NCBI GenBank assembly: GCA_017620255.1
Contig: JAFZQU010000001.1
Span: forward strand, 144,013 to 208,012
Direction of reading: 5' to 3'
DNA: 64,000 nucleotides
DNA from: Lachnospiraceae bacterium
GTDB lineage: Bacteria; Bacillota; Clostridia; Lachnospirales; Lachnospiraceae
Part shown: piece after piece, positions 1 through 8,633 of the stretch
Numbering within the stretch: position 1 is the stretch's first letter
Layout: each line of letters opens with the position of its first letter
The notes under the pieces: model-generated
Database searches by the model: none
The model's input: only the letters and a program-made list of their open reading frames with translations
Told to the model about the DNA's origin: nothing
Translations under genes and position numbers: made by a program

Positions 1-35
1 GCAATCCGTTTTTTGTGATAAAATATAAGTTAACC

Positions 36-1025
36 ATGAAATCCATCGACCAGGACATCCAAAACGGAACATTCAAACGGTTTTACCTGCTGTACGGCGA
101 GGAACGCTATCTGCGGAACCAGTACCGTGACAAACTGATCAGGGCGATCGGCGCAGGTGAGATGAATGAAGCCTTCTATCAGGGCAAGGATGTCAACATC
201 CGCGAAGTGATCGATCTTGCGGAGACGATGCCTTTCTTAGCCGAACACAGGCTGATCCTGCTTGAAGATACAAACCTCGCAAAGACCGGCGGGGACGAAC
301 TTGCAGGATACATTCCTTCCATTCCGGAGACCACGGTGATCATCCTCTCAGAAGCGGAGGTGGGGGACAAAAGCAAGGTCTTCAAGGCAGCGCAGAAAGC
401 GGGAGGTGCGGTCGAGTTTAAGAGACTCGATGAGCAGACGCTCACAACCTGGATCTTATCCCGCTGCAAGAAGGAAGGAAAACAGATCGAGACCGCTGCA
501 TTGCGGCGCCTGTATGAACTTTGCGACAAAGATATGGTCTGTCTTTCATCGGAACTGGAAAAACTGTTCTGCTATACCTATGAGCGGGATTCCATTCTGG
601 CGGCCGATGTGGAAGCGATCTGTGCAAAGCAGACGGATGCAAAGATCTATGACATGCTGGATGCGATCGCATGGGGAAACCTGCAGACGGCGCTTGAGAT
701 CTATTATGAGATGTTATCCGCCAAAGAGGATCCGATGCGGATCTTAGCCAAGATCGCAAGACAGTTCAACCAGATCCTGGTTGTGAAAAAGATGCGGGAA
801 GCGAAGCTCGGATTCAAAGAGATCGCGCAGAAAACGAACATTTTCGAATTTGCGGTCAAAAAGCATGATAAACAGGCAAGAGTCTTTACGGAGGAACTGT
901 TAAGAAGCGCCATCGCGGAGTGCGTCGAACTCGAAGAAGCGGTGAAGACAGGGAAACTGATCGACTCGATGAGCGTGGAATTCGTGATCATCAGATATGC
1001 CGGCAGGAAACGGGAAGCCGGCTGA
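36..1025 (+). CDS. holA: DNA polymerase III subunit delta
   Basis: Clamp-loader delta subunit, about 329 residues, which opens the beta sliding clamp for loading onto primed DNA. The N-terminus (FKRFYLLYGEERYLR) is the usual HolA opening: a AAA+-like fold with a degenerate P-loop. The middle keeps the family pattern of the lid domain and the C-terminal helical collar (IARQFNQILVVKKMRE, then KTGKLID). The frame is open upstream to a GTG at 15, but the ATG at 36 gives the conventional MKSIDQDI start, so I chose it. No strong ribosome site is visible there. The gene lies at the window edge and its upstream partner (often comEC) is not seen. Confidence 0.93.
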   Translation: MKSIDQDIQNGTFKRFYLLYGEERYLRNQYRDKLIRAIGAGEMNEAFYQGKDVNIREVIDLAETMPFLAEHRLILLEDTNLAKTGGDELAGYIPSIPETTVIILSEAEVGDKSKVFKAAQKAGGAVEFKRLDEQTLTTWILSRCKKEGKQIETAALRRLYELCDKDMVCLSSELEKLFCYTYERDSILAADVEAICAKQTDAKIYDMLDAIAWGNLQTALEIYYEMLSAKEDPMRILAKIARQFNQILVVKKMREAKLGFKEIAQKTNIFEFAVKKHDKQARVFTEELLRSAIAECVELEEAVKTGKLIDSMSVEFVIIRYAGRKREAG

Positions 1026-1058
1026 TATGTAAAAATCAACAGACAGGAGTGGATCAAA

Positions 1059-1391
1059 ATGGACGAATACTTAAAGGAATTTACGAAATTTGTGGAGGCG
1101 GCGGTAGACAAAGCAAAGGAACTCGGCGGCACCGCAAAGATACATGCCCTGATCAAGGCGGAAGAAGCCAAGAAACAGGAGCAGTACTACCGCCTGGGCA
1201 AAAAGTATTACCAGCTGTTCAAAGATACCCCGGAAAAAGACCTTGCCCTCTATGTGGACAAGTTGAAAGCTTCTGACGAAAAGATCGAGGCTTTACGGGA
1301 AGAACTCAAGAGCAGCGGCGAAGGTGACGAGTACAGGGATGTAGAGGAAGAGCAGGAGACTGCTTCCGAAGCGGAAGAAGGAAAGGAGTGA
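1059..1391 (+). CDS. small acidic helical protein of unknown function
   Basis: A 110-residue protein I do not recognise. It begins 33 bases after holA. It is almost entirely predicted helix: an N-terminal amphipathic part (EYLKEFTKFVEAAVDKAKEL), a central KYYQLFKD segment, a short coiled coil near residues 70-90, and a disordered Glu-rich tail. There is no signal peptide, membrane segment or cysteine. Its stop overlaps the ribosome-binding region of the flagellin-like gene, so the two are probably translated from one message. The context (short flagellin-like partner) would fit a cytoplasmic chaperone-like or accessory role, but that is guesswork. Confidence 0.7.
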   Translation: MDEYLKEFTKFVEAAVDKAKELGGTAKIHALIKAEEAKKQEQYYRLGKKYYQLFKDTPEKDLALYVDKLKASDEKIEALREELKSSGEGDEYRDVEEEQETASEAEEGKE

Positions 1392-1396
1392 CGCAT

Positions 1397-2164
1397 ATGG
1401 CACCGGTATCAGGCATTAACGGATCAGAGGATCTGTACGGAAAGATCGCGAGCGGCAACAGGATCGAGCGCGCGAAAGATGACGCAGCAGGCCTTACCAT
1501 CTCCGAGAACATGAAGGAGCAGGAAAACGGGTTAAATGCTGCAACACAGAATGCAAAACACGGCGTGGATGCCTTAAACATCGCTGACGGTGCGCTCGCG
1601 CAGATCAATGACAACCTGCAGCGCATCTATGAACTGAGCGTAAAGGCTTCCAATAACTTCATGTATTCTCCCGGCGAACTGAATGCGATGCAGAAAGAGA
1701 TCGACGGTCTCATGAAGGGCATTGAGGACATTGCCAAGGGAACGGAATACAATACCATGAAGCTTTTGGACGGCAACATGGCGGATATGGATCTTGCCAC
1801 CAATCCGGACGGCAGCGGCCAGAAGATCCAGATGGCAAATGCGACCCTGGAAGCACTCGGGATCGACGGATACGATGTAACCGGCAAGTTCGACATCACG
1901 CGGATCTCGGATGCGATCGACAAGGTCAATGAGAGCCGTTCCGAGATCGGGGCGAAAACGAATGCCCTGGAATATACGATCAACCGGAATGAGCTGACAG
2001 CCGAGAATACCATGGCGGCCAGATCGCAGCTCGCGGACCTTGATATCCCGCAGGCGATCAGCGAACAGAAGAAGAATCAGGTTCTGGATGATTACCAGAT
2101 GATGATGCAGCGCCAGAAGATGAAAGATGAAGAAGAGATGGCGCTTGGACTTTTCCGGTTCTAG
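1397..2164 (+). CDS. short flagellin-like protein
   Basis: A 255-residue protein with the conserved flagellin D1 signature (ERAKDDAAGLTISENMKEQ, then NAKHGVDALNIADGALAQI and QRIYELSVKASN). Its C-terminal helix resembles flagellin D1/D0 (IDKVNESRSEIGAKTNALE, then TAENTMAARS). It differs from ordinary FliC in three ways: the first ~35 residues of the N-terminal D0 helix are missing, there is no D2/D3 insert, and it ends in GLFRF instead of a VLQLL-type tail. The ATG at 1397 follows an AGGAG about 10 bases upstream; an in-frame GTG at 1388 is less likely. No other flagellar gene is nearby. It may be a minor filament component, a secreted flagellin-related protein, or a decaying paralogue. Confidence 0.82.
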   Translation: MAPVSGINGSEDLYGKIASGNRIERAKDDAAGLTISENMKEQENGLNAATQNAKHGVDALNIADGALAQINDNLQRIYELSVKASNNFMYSPGELNAMQKEIDGLMKGIEDIAKGTEYNTMKLLDGNMADMDLATNPDGSGQKIQMANATLEALGIDGYDVTGKFDITRISDAIDKVNESRSEIGAKTNALEYTINRNELTAENTMAARSQLADLDIPQAISEQKKNQVLDDYQMMMQRQKMKDEEEMALGLFRF

Positions 2165-2178
2165 GCTTAAGGTAACAC

Positions 2179-2820
2179 ATGTTACGCGATAAGGATATCC
2201 GTGAACCGCTCTTTGCGTTTCTCGAGGAGCGGATCGGCAAAGTCAGATTTCTCGAAGAAAAGCAGATGGGCAGTTCCAGAGCGGACGTGATCATGATCAC
2301 GGAAGATAAGATCTGCGGCATTGAGATCAAAAGCGACGCCGATACGTATGCGAGACTGAAGAGCCAGATCCCGGATTACTGTGTATTCTTCGATGCCAAT
2401 TATGTGGTCGTCGGTTCCACGCACGGTTCGCACATCGAAGAACATGTGCCCGGGGACTGGGGCATCATTACGGCAGAGGAGGGGCAGGATGGCGCGGCGG
2501 TTGATTTTTACGTACTGCGCGAAGCAAAGCCCAATCCGCTCTGCGACCCGGCGCGTAAGATCACGATCCTCTGGCGGCCGGAACTGAAGCATATTCAGGA
2601 ATTGAACGGGTTACCCGCATATAAGGAAAAAAGCAAAGCCTGCGTACAGAAACTGATCATGGACAGGGTACCGCAGGAAGTCTGGCAGCGGCAGATGTGT
2701 GAGGAACTGCTGCAGAGGGACTACACGACGATCCATGATACAATCAATGCGTTCCGTTTAGAGAAGGGACAAAAGAAAAGGATCAGAAAAAAGCGCAGAA
2801 AAAGGCGCTCTTTACTCTGA
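2179..2820 (+). CDS. sce7726 family protein, PDDEXK-like putative nuclease
   Basis: A 213-residue protein that opens MLRDKDIREPLFAFL, typical of the sce7726 family. The core SSRADVI...GIEIKSDADT matches the D...(D/E)xK arrangement of PDDEXK nucleases: catalytic Asp in RADV and Glu-Ile-Lys in EIKSD. The C-terminus is very basic (KKRIRKKRRKRRSLL) and could bind nucleic acid. Family members occur singly in many bacterial genomes and their role is not established; DNA or RNA processing, or defence, is inferred from the fold only. It sits 14 bases after the flagellin-like gene and 30 before the zinc-ribbon gene, so it may be part of a housekeeping transcript. Confidence 0.8.
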   Translation: MLRDKDIREPLFAFLEERIGKVRFLEEKQMGSSRADVIMITEDKICGIEIKSDADTYARLKSQIPDYCVFFDANYVVVGSTHGSHIEEHVPGDWGIITAEEGQDGAAVDFYVLREAKPNPLCDPARKITILWRPELKHIQELNGLPAYKEKSKACVQKLIMDRVPQEVWQRQMCEELLQRDYTTIHDTINAFRLEKGQKKRIRKKRRKRRSLL

Positions 2821-2850
2821 TAGATCAAGAAACGATTTGGAGGAAATGAG

Positions 2851-3333
2851 ATGTTTTGTAACAATTGTGGAAAAGAGATTCCGGACAACACTACATTCTG
2901 CCCGTCCTGCGGTGCAAAGCAGGGAGCAGGTGCAGGCGCACAGACACCGCCGCCCGTATATACAGGCACGGTTGAAAACGGAAACATGAACCGTAGCGGG
3001 ATCGTGGAGCGTAATATCGCGATCGCGATCATCCTGACAGTCGTAACCTGTGGCATTTACGGCATCTACTGGTTCATCATGCTCACCGACGAGGTCAACA
3101 GGCTTTCGGGGAACGAAAACGATACATCCGGCGGGATCGCTTTTCTGCTGACACTGGTAACCTGTGGTATTTACGGGTATTACTGGGCATATAAGATCGG
3201 CGAAAAGGTAGATACCATCAAAGGCAACCCGGCAGGCAGTTCCAATATCCTGTTCCTGATCCTGCAGATCTTCGGACTGGGTATCGTAAACTATGCCCTG
3301 GCACAGGATGCCATTAATGTTGCGGTCAGATAA
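2851..3333 (+). CDS. zinc-ribbon DUF4234 membrane protein
   Basis: A 160-residue protein. A four-cysteine zinc ribbon lies at the N-terminus (CNNCGKEIP...CPSCGAK), followed by a Pro/Gly linker. Then come three to four membrane segments with the duplicated TVVTCGIYGIYW / TLVTCGIYGYYW motif that marks DUF4234. The ATG at 2851 follows a GGAGG. The ribbon is expected in the cytoplasm with the rest in the membrane. The function of DUF4234 proteins is unknown. It overlaps the next gene, a DUF2752 membrane protein, and the two are presumably coexpressed. Confidence 0.87.
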   Translation: MFCNNCGKEIPDNTTFCPSCGAKQGAGAGAQTPPPVYTGTVENGNMNRSGIVERNIAIAIILTVVTCGIYGIYWFIMLTDEVNRLSGNENDTSGGIAFLLTLVTCGIYGYYWAYKIGEKVDTIKGNPAGSSNILFLILQIFGLGIVNYALAQDAINVAVR

Positions 3334-3811
3334 AACGGCAAAGGGCCGCAGTTTTCTCGCGCTGCCGATCCTTGCAGGCATCGGATTAGCGTACCTTCTG
3401 TTTGTCAGAATAACGGGGATCACGATCCCCTGTGTTTTTGAACGTATAACAGGGTGGGAATGTCCGGGATGCGGCATTACCACTCTGTTTTATTGCCTGT
3501 CGCGGTTTGATCCGGCAGGCGCTTACAGAGCCAATGCCTTTCTGTTTGTCACGATGCCGTTTCTGCTCTTTGAACTTGCTTATTCCTATATCACGCGCAC
3601 GCGGTCAAAGCGGCAAAAGGATATGCAGGCGGGATCGGATACGGATGATGGCAGCCGAAGTGAAAAAAGCCGGTTTGCGAAGTGGAACAATGTACTGCTC
3701 TGGATCTACATCGCCCTGCTGCTTGGCTGGGGCGTATACAGAAACGTTGTAAATCATGCGCCCTTTAAGCCTTATCTGTTGCTGCGGGACCTGTTTTTGC
3801 ATGGCAACTGA
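3317..3811 (+). CDS. DUF2752 membrane protein
   Basis: About 164 residues with three predicted membrane segments and the DUF2752 signature ECPGCGITT. The two cysteines flank the start of the second helix, after an IPCVFERITGW segment. The frame opens at 3293, but the ATG at 3317 is the more reasonable of several starts, all of which overlap the end of the DUF4234 gene. A basic, hydrophilic cytoplasmic loop (RTRSKRQKDM onward) separates helices two and three. The function is unknown. CPGCG proteins often neighbour small zinc-ribbon membrane proteins, as here. Confidence 0.82.
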   Translation: MLRSDKTAKGRSFLALPILAGIGLAYLLFVRITGITIPCVFERITGWECPGCGITTLFYCLSRFDPAGAYRANAFLFVTMPFLLFELAYSYITRTRSKRQKDMQAGSDTDDGSRSEKSRFAKWNNVLLWIYIALLLGWGVYRNVVNHAPFKPYLLLRDLFLHGN

Positions 3812-3834
3812 TCCATGGGAAAAGGATTTGACCT

Positions 3835-5304
3835 ATGTATGCAATGCGATTTTATGAAATGATCGGCGTGGATTCCGCCGTCGCCATAGAGATCCTTTCC
3901 GTGTCCGTCATGATGATAGCGGGCTTTTTAATGACGCGGATCACAAAGCGCCTGAAGCTCCCTGTTGTGACGGCTTATATCGTTGCGGGGATCCTGATCG
4001 GTCCGTACGTACTCGATCTGATCCCGCAGGGAATTGTTGCCGGCACCGGTTTTCTCCCGGATATAGCCCTTGCCTTTATCGCGTTTGGAACGGGAGAGTA
4101 CTTTAGGATCGAAACCCTGAAAAAGAACGGCGGCAGGGTGGTGATCATCACGCTTGCCGAGGCTTTTTTAGCAACGATCCTTGTCTTTTTGCTGTGCTTT
4201 AATATCCTGCATCTGTCCCTGCCGTTTTCGGTGGTTCTGGCAGCACTTGCCGCGGCAACGGCACCTGCTTCCACCATGATGACGATCCGCCAGCTCCATG
4301 CAAAGGGAGAATTTGTAGACACCCTGCTGCAGGTTGTGGCGTTGGACGATATTGTAGGGCTCTTGGCTTACAGTACGGCTGTATCCATTGCGACAGCTTC
4401 CCTGCAGGCGGGCGGTGTCGATCTGAAGAACACGCTGCTCCCGATCCTCTTTAATCTGGTGGCGATCATACTTGGCGGCGTATTCGGCGGCATCACGGCC
4501 CTGTTCATGCAGACCCGTCATTCCTCGGATAACCGTCTGATCATCACGATCACGATGCTGTTTTTCTTCTGCGGACTCTGCGCCCTGATGGAAACCTCCC
4601 CGCTGCTTGGCTGTATGACCATGGGAATGGTTTACATAAATATTACAGATGATGAGAGACTCTTCAGGCAGATCGCCTATTTCAATCCCCCGATCCTGAT
4701 GCTGTTCTTTGTACGGTCCGGCGTTTCGTTTGACCTGAAAGCACTGTTTGCAAAGAGCGCGACCATCGGCGGCCATCCGCTGATCGTGATCGGTATCGGC
4801 TATTTCCTCGTCCGTATCGTCGGTAAATACGGGGGTGCGCTGCTCGGTGCCAGAGTGGTCAGGGCGAGCGCCCCGATCAGACGCTATCTGGGCCTGGCCC
4901 TGATCCCGCAGGCGGGTGTTGCGATCGGTCTTGCGGAACTGGGCGCGCGGACGCTTGGCGGAGAACCGGGGATCGCGTTGCAGACGATCATCCTGGCTTC
5001 GTCTGTCCTGTATGAACTGATCGGTCCCGTAAGCGCCAAGGCAGCGCTGCATCTGTCCGGCTCCTGTGCGGAAGAGAAGGAAGATGACGGTGTATCCGGC
5101 TCCACTGCGCAGAGCGGTACCACGGTGGATGCCCTGATCGAACAGATCCGGAAGATCCAGAGCGATCTTGCGGAAGAAGAGGAGAAAAACCTTCTGGATG
5201 AGAAAGTATTTTCCGAGGAGGCTGAGCAGTACTACGAGGATTCCGCTAAAATGGAAATACGGGAGAAACGCAGTAAAAAGAATAAAAAGGAGAAAAAAGG
5301 ATGA
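3835..5304 (+). CDS. CPA2 family cation:proton antiporter
   Basis: A 489-residue Na+(K+)/H+ exchanger with about 12 membrane helices. The N-terminal helices carry RLKLPVVTAYIVAGILIGPYV, and helix five carries ALDDIVGLL, with an Asp-Asp pair at residues 171-172 that resembles the ion-binding pair of CPA2 exchangers. The transmembrane part ends near residue 405. A charged cytoplasmic tail of about 80 residues follows (EEKEDDGV... to KKNKKEKKG) with no TrkA-N nucleotide-binding domain, so it is not a full KefB/KefC. Its stop overlaps the start of the MgtC-like gene by four bases (ATGA). Roles in pH or cation homeostasis are inferred. Confidence 0.88.
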   Translation: MYAMRFYEMIGVDSAVAIEILSVSVMMIAGFLMTRITKRLKLPVVTAYIVAGILIGPYVLDLIPQGIVAGTGFLPDIALAFIAFGTGEYFRIETLKKNGGRVVIITLAEAFLATILVFLLCFNILHLSLPFSVVLAALAAATAPASTMMTIRQLHAKGEFVDTLLQVVALDDIVGLLAYSTAVSIATASLQAGGVDLKNTLLPILFNLVAIILGGVFGGITALFMQTRHSSDNRLIITITMLFFFCGLCALMETSPLLGCMTMGMVYINITDDERLFRQIAYFNPPILMLFFVRSGVSFDLKALFAKSATIGGHPLIVIGIGYFLVRIVGKYGGALLGARVVRASAPIRRYLGLALIPQAGVAIGLAELGARTLGGEPGIALQTIILASSVLYELIGPVSAKAALHLSGSCAEEKEDDGVSGSTAQSGTTVDALIEQIRKIQSDLAEEEEKNLLDEKVFSEEAEQYYEDSAKMEIREKRSKKNKKEKKG

Positions 5305-6002
5305 TGGTATGGGAGACACAATGGTGGATCATGCTGATCCGTATCGTACTTTCCGTGGCACTCTGTGCACTGATCGGCTGTGAACGTACGAATAAACGTC
5401 ATTCTGCCGGACTGCGTACGTTTATGCTCATGGGCCTTGCCTCGGCAACGGCCATGATCTTAGACCTTTACCTGATGAACGGAAGTCTCACGCCGGACCC
5501 TGCAAATCCGGGATTTTTCCTGATGTCTTCCGCGATCCTGATCGCATCGGCGACACTCAGCGTGCATTCCCTGTTCCGGACCGCACGTAACCAGATCCTG
5601 GGTCTTACAACGGCTGTGGCACTCTGGGCCTGTTGTATCATCGGCATGGCAGCCGGGGCAGGTAAGTATGCTTTGGCGATCTTTTCGGCACTGATGCTGC
5701 TGTTTGTGCTAACAATGATGTCCAGTCTGGAAGAGTTTTTGAAAAACCGCTCCCTGCATGTGGAGATCCATCTGGAACTGACGGAGAGCAAGTACCTGAA
5801 ATCCTTTATTACGACCGTCCGCAGACTCGGGCTTTCGATCACGGATATCGAGCTGAACCGTTCCTACCGCGAGACCGAGCTCAGCGTCTATTCGATCTCC
5901 ATGATGATCGAGAACGAACAGCTGAAGAAAAACAAGACACACCGCGAGATCATCGAGGCACTGTCCTCGCTGGAATATGTATCACACATAGAAGAAATGT
6001 AG
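5301..6002 (+). CDS. MgtC/SapB family membrane protein
   Basis: A 233-residue protein. The N-terminal MgtC signature is clear (CALIGCERTNKRHSAGLRTFMLMGLASA), followed by four to five helices including ILIASATLSVHS. A cytoplasmic C-terminal domain of about 85 residues resembles an ACT-like fold. It is translationally coupled to the antiporter (ATGA overlap), with an AAGGAG inside the end of that gene. MgtC-like proteins modulate ATP synthase activity, magnesium survival or cation homeostasis in other bacteria. Pairing with a cation/proton antiporter suggests a joint ion-homeostasis role, by inference. Confidence 0.86.
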   Translation: MMVWETQWWIMLIRIVLSVALCALIGCERTNKRHSAGLRTFMLMGLASATAMILDLYLMNGSLTPDPANPGFFLMSSAILIASATLSVHSLFRTARNQILGLTTAVALWACCIIGMAAGAGKYALAIFSALMLLFVLTMMSSLEEFLKNRSLHVEIHLELTESKYLKSFITTVRRLGLSITDIELNRSYRETELSVYSISMMIENEQLKKNKTHREIIEALSSLEYVSHIEEM

Positions 6003-6011
6003 GAGGGAAGT

Positions 6012-6230
6012 ATGGATCCGGAATTAGAGAAACTGTTGGATGCGAAACTATACAGGGATAAAGTGGAGATCCTCTATAATATGCGGCACCGCCTGACGGA
6101 AGACATGATCCGCACGATATGTATAACGCATGATATTGAATTAAACGCACAGGATGTGGAAGCGCAGTATATCGAACTGCGCGACTACATGAACACGATG
6201 AAACGTTATGAAGGCGACAGATTACGCTGA
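6012..6230 (+). CDS. small protein of unknown function upstream of mutY
   Basis: A 72-residue helical protein with an AGGAGGGA ribosome site just upstream of its ATG. It has no membrane segment, cysteine or motif I can name. The sequence is mixed-charge (KLLDAKLYRDKVEILYNMRH) and reads like a small soluble helical bundle. The end overlaps the start of mutY by 23 bases, so translation of the two is probably coupled. The good ribosome site and coding-like composition argue that it is a real gene. Confidence 0.68.
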   Translation: MDPELEKLLDAKLYRDKVEILYNMRHRLTEDMIRTICITHDIELNAQDVEAQYIELRDYMNTMKRYEGDRLR

Positions 6231-7269
6231 TATCGTATCCCCGCTGCTTACCTGGTATGCTGCAAACGGGCGCGACCTTCCGTGGCGTAACACCCGTGAT
6301 CCATACAGGATCTGGCTGTCGGAGATCATGCTGCAGCAGACACGTGTGGAAGCAGTCAAAGGATACTACGCGCGTTTCCTGAAGGCACTGCCGTCGCTTG
6401 CCGATCTGGCGGCCGCAGAGGAAGAGCAGCTGCTGAAACTCTGGGAGGGACTTGGGTATTACAGCCGTGTCCGGAACATGCAAAAAGCTGCCCGCGTCGT
6501 AATGGAAGAGTACGGCGGCGCTTTGCCGGCCGACCATGACGCACTGCTCGGCTTATGCGGGATCGGTCCCTATACAGCCGCAGCGATCGCTTCCATTGCA
6601 TTTTCGATCCCAAAGGCAGTCGTGGACGGCAATGTGCTGCGCGTCTTTACCAGAGTCTGCGCGGATGCAACGGATATAGGCGATGCGCAGTTTAAAAAAG
6701 CGGTGGCGCAAAAACTCGATGCCATCATACCAACAGAGGAGCCCGGTACTTTCAATCAGGCCATGATGGATCTGGGCGCCATGGTCTGCGCACCCGGACA
6801 GATCCCGCGCTGTGACATCTGCCCGCTTTCTTCTTTCTGCAGAGCGCATCTGGCACATGAAGAAACGGCATATCCTGTCAGATCCAAAGCAAAACCCCGC
6901 AAGATCGAAAAAATGACTGTCTTCCTGATCCGTGACGGAGAAAACTATGCGATCCGTAAGCGGCAGGAGAGAGGACTGCTGGCCGGCATGTATGAGCCGG
7001 TACATACCTCCGGGTGGCTTGATGAAGAAGAGGCTTTGACTTTCATAAAAGGACTGCATCTGGATCCGCTGCATATTGAGCGGATCGAAGACGCCGTACA
7101 TATCTTCACGCACAAAGAGTGGCACATGAGGGCCTATGAGATCAGGGTGGGATCTTTGCCCGGTAAAGAGCCGCAGGGTCTGGTCTTTGCAGACCCGACG
7201 CAGATGCGGCAGACCTATCCGCTGCCGTCTGCTTTTGCCGTTTACAAGAAACACATGGGTGTCCTGTGA
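6208..7269 (+). CDS. mutY: A/G-specific adenine glycosylase
   Basis: A 353-residue base-excision repair enzyme that removes adenine mispaired with 8-oxoguanine. The catalytic Glu lies in SEIMLQQT (residue 39) and the HhH-GPD Asp in VVDGNVLR (residue 140), with the hairpin motif LCGIGPYTAAAI between them. A [4Fe-4S] loop follows (C-x7-C-x2-C-x5-C). The C-terminal NUDIX-like 8-oxoG recognition domain is present, from about residue 230 to the end. All key residues are intact. It overlaps the 72-residue gene upstream and is followed by the glyA promoter. Confidence 0.95.
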   Translation: MKATDYADIVSPLLTWYAANGRDLPWRNTRDPYRIWLSEIMLQQTRVEAVKGYYARFLKALPSLADLAAAEEEQLLKLWEGLGYYSRVRNMQKAARVVMEEYGGALPADHDALLGLCGIGPYTAAAIASIAFSIPKAVVDGNVLRVFTRVCADATDIGDAQFKKAVAQKLDAIIPTEEPGTFNQAMMDLGAMVCAPGQIPRCDICPLSSFCRAHLAHEETAYPVRSKAKPRKIEKMTVFLIRDGENYAIRKRQERGLLAGMYEPVHTSGWLDEEEALTFIKGLHLDPLHIERIEDAVHIFTHKEWHMRAYEIRVGSLPGKEPQGLVFADPTQMRQTYPLPSAFAVYKKHMGVL

Positions 7270-7317
7270 GGGCAAAGAATTGTTTGCCCAAACCAAGAAT
7301 AATTTGGCGTATCTTCC

Positions 7318-7346
7318 TTGATTTCAGCCATGGAAATAGGTATGAT
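7318..7346 (+). promoter_or_regulatory. sigma-A promoter for glyA
   Basis: A -35 TTGATT at 7318-7323, a 17-base spacer, and a -10 TATGAT at 7341-7346. Predicted start is near 7353, giving a short leader of about 25 bases with ribosome site AAAGGA before glyA. The match is five of six bases in each box with ideal spacing. Confidence 0.72.
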
Positions 7347-7378
7347 GTTATAAGCAAATTACGAAAGGAATTACCGAT

Positions 7379-8617
7379 ATGTATTCTTTTGATGAGATCA
7401 AAAACTTTGACCCGGAGATCGCGAACGCGATCACAGCTGAAATGGAGCGTCAGAACAGCCATATTGAGCTGATCGCCTCCGAAAACTGGGTAAGTAAAGC
7501 GGTCATGGCGGCCATGGGCTCGCCGCTGACCAATAAATATGCGGAAGGCTATCCCGGAAAGCGTTATTACGGCGGTTGCGAATGTGTGGACGTCGTCGAG
7601 GAGCTTGCCAGGGAGCGTGCGAAGGAACTGTTCCACTGCGACTACGTGAACGTGCAGCCCCATTCCGGCGCACAGGCCAACTTGGCGGTCTTCTTTGCCG
7701 TCATGGAGCCGGGTGACACCTTCATGGGCATGAACTTAGATCACGGCGGACATCTTTCCCATGGTTCACCGGTCAATCTTTCCGGTAAATATTTTCACTG
7801 CGTACCCTACGGCGTCAATGACGACGGCGTGATCGATTACGACGAAGTGGAACGAATTGCCATGGAATGCAAGCCGAAGCTGATCGTTGCGGGCGCTTCC
7901 GCTTATGCCAGAAAGATAGACTTCAAGCGCTTCCGTGAGATCTGTGATAAGGTCGGTGCGGTCCTGATGGTGGATATCGCACACATTGCCGGCCTTGTTG
8001 TTACCGGCTATCACGAGAGCCCGATCCCTTACGCGGATGTGGTAACGACAACGACACACAAGACCTTAAGAGGACCCAGAGGCGGCATGATCATGTGCAA
8101 TCAGGCAGCCGCTGACAAATACAATTTCAACAAGGCGATCTTCCCGGGAACGCAGGGCGGTCCGCTGATGCATGTCATCGCAGCCAAGGCGGTCTGCTTC
8201 AAAGAAGCTCTTTCTCCGGAATTCAAGACCTATGCCGGCAACATCGTGGCCAATGCGCAGGCACTCTGTAAGGGACTTCTTGACCGCGGCATGGATATCG
8301 TGAGCGGCGGTACGGACAACCACCTGATGCTGCTTGACCTTCGCAGGAACGGTCTGACCGGCAAGGAAGTTGAAAAGCTCCTTGATAAGGCGCATATCAC
8401 GGCGAACAAGAACACAGTGCCCAATGATCCGCAGAGCCCGTTCGTGACTTCCGGTGTCAGACTCGGAACACCGGCAGCAACCTCCAGAGGCCTGAATACG
8501 GCTGACATGGATCAGGTTGCGCAGGCGATCGCACATGTTGTAAAGGAAGGAGAAGGCGGTGTGGAAGCGGCGCGTGCGATCGTTGCGGCGCTTACGGCAA
8601 AATACCCCCTGATCTGA
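7379..8617 (+). CDS. glyA: serine hydroxymethyltransferase
   Basis: A 412-residue PLP enzyme that interconverts serine and glycine while charging tetrahydrofolate with a one-carbon unit. Family landmarks are all present: [11 protein letters not shown] near the start, [26 protein letters not shown], and the PLP-lysine motif [16 protein letters not shown]. It feeds the folate pool used by thyA and the DHFR gene further downstream in this window. It has its own promoter at 7318-7346. Only 16 bases separate it from the MBOAT gene, so read-through into the acylation locus is likely. Confidence 0.96.
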   Translation: MYSFDEIKNFDPEIANAITAEMERQNSHIELIASENWVSKAVMAAMGSPLTNKYAEGYPGKRYYGGCECVDVVEELARERAKELFHCDYVNVQPHSGAQANLAVFFAVMEPGDTFMGMNLDHGGHLSHGSPVNLSGKYFHCVPYGVNDDGVIDYDEVERIAMECKPKLIVAGASAYARKIDFKRFREICDKVGAVLMVDIAHIAGLVVTGYHESPIPYADVVTTTTHKTLRGPRGGMIMCNQAAADKYNFNKAIFPGTQGGPLMHVIAAKAVCFKEALSPEFKTYAGNIVANAQALCKGLLDRGMDIVSGGTDNHLMLLDLRRNGLTGKEVEKLLDKAHITANKNTVPNDPQSPFVTSGVRLGTPAATSRGLNTADMDQVAQAIAHVVKEGEGGVEAARAIVAALTAKYPLI

Positions 8618-8633
8618 TCATTAAGAAGGTACT

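Noticed and set aside
4168..5319. A 383-codon open frame on the minus strand, antisense to the antiporter gene
   Set aside because: The plus-strand product is a clear 12-helix antiporter with family motifs. The antisense translation is highly charged and has no recognisable domain or ribosome site, so it is a shadow of a GC-rich gene.
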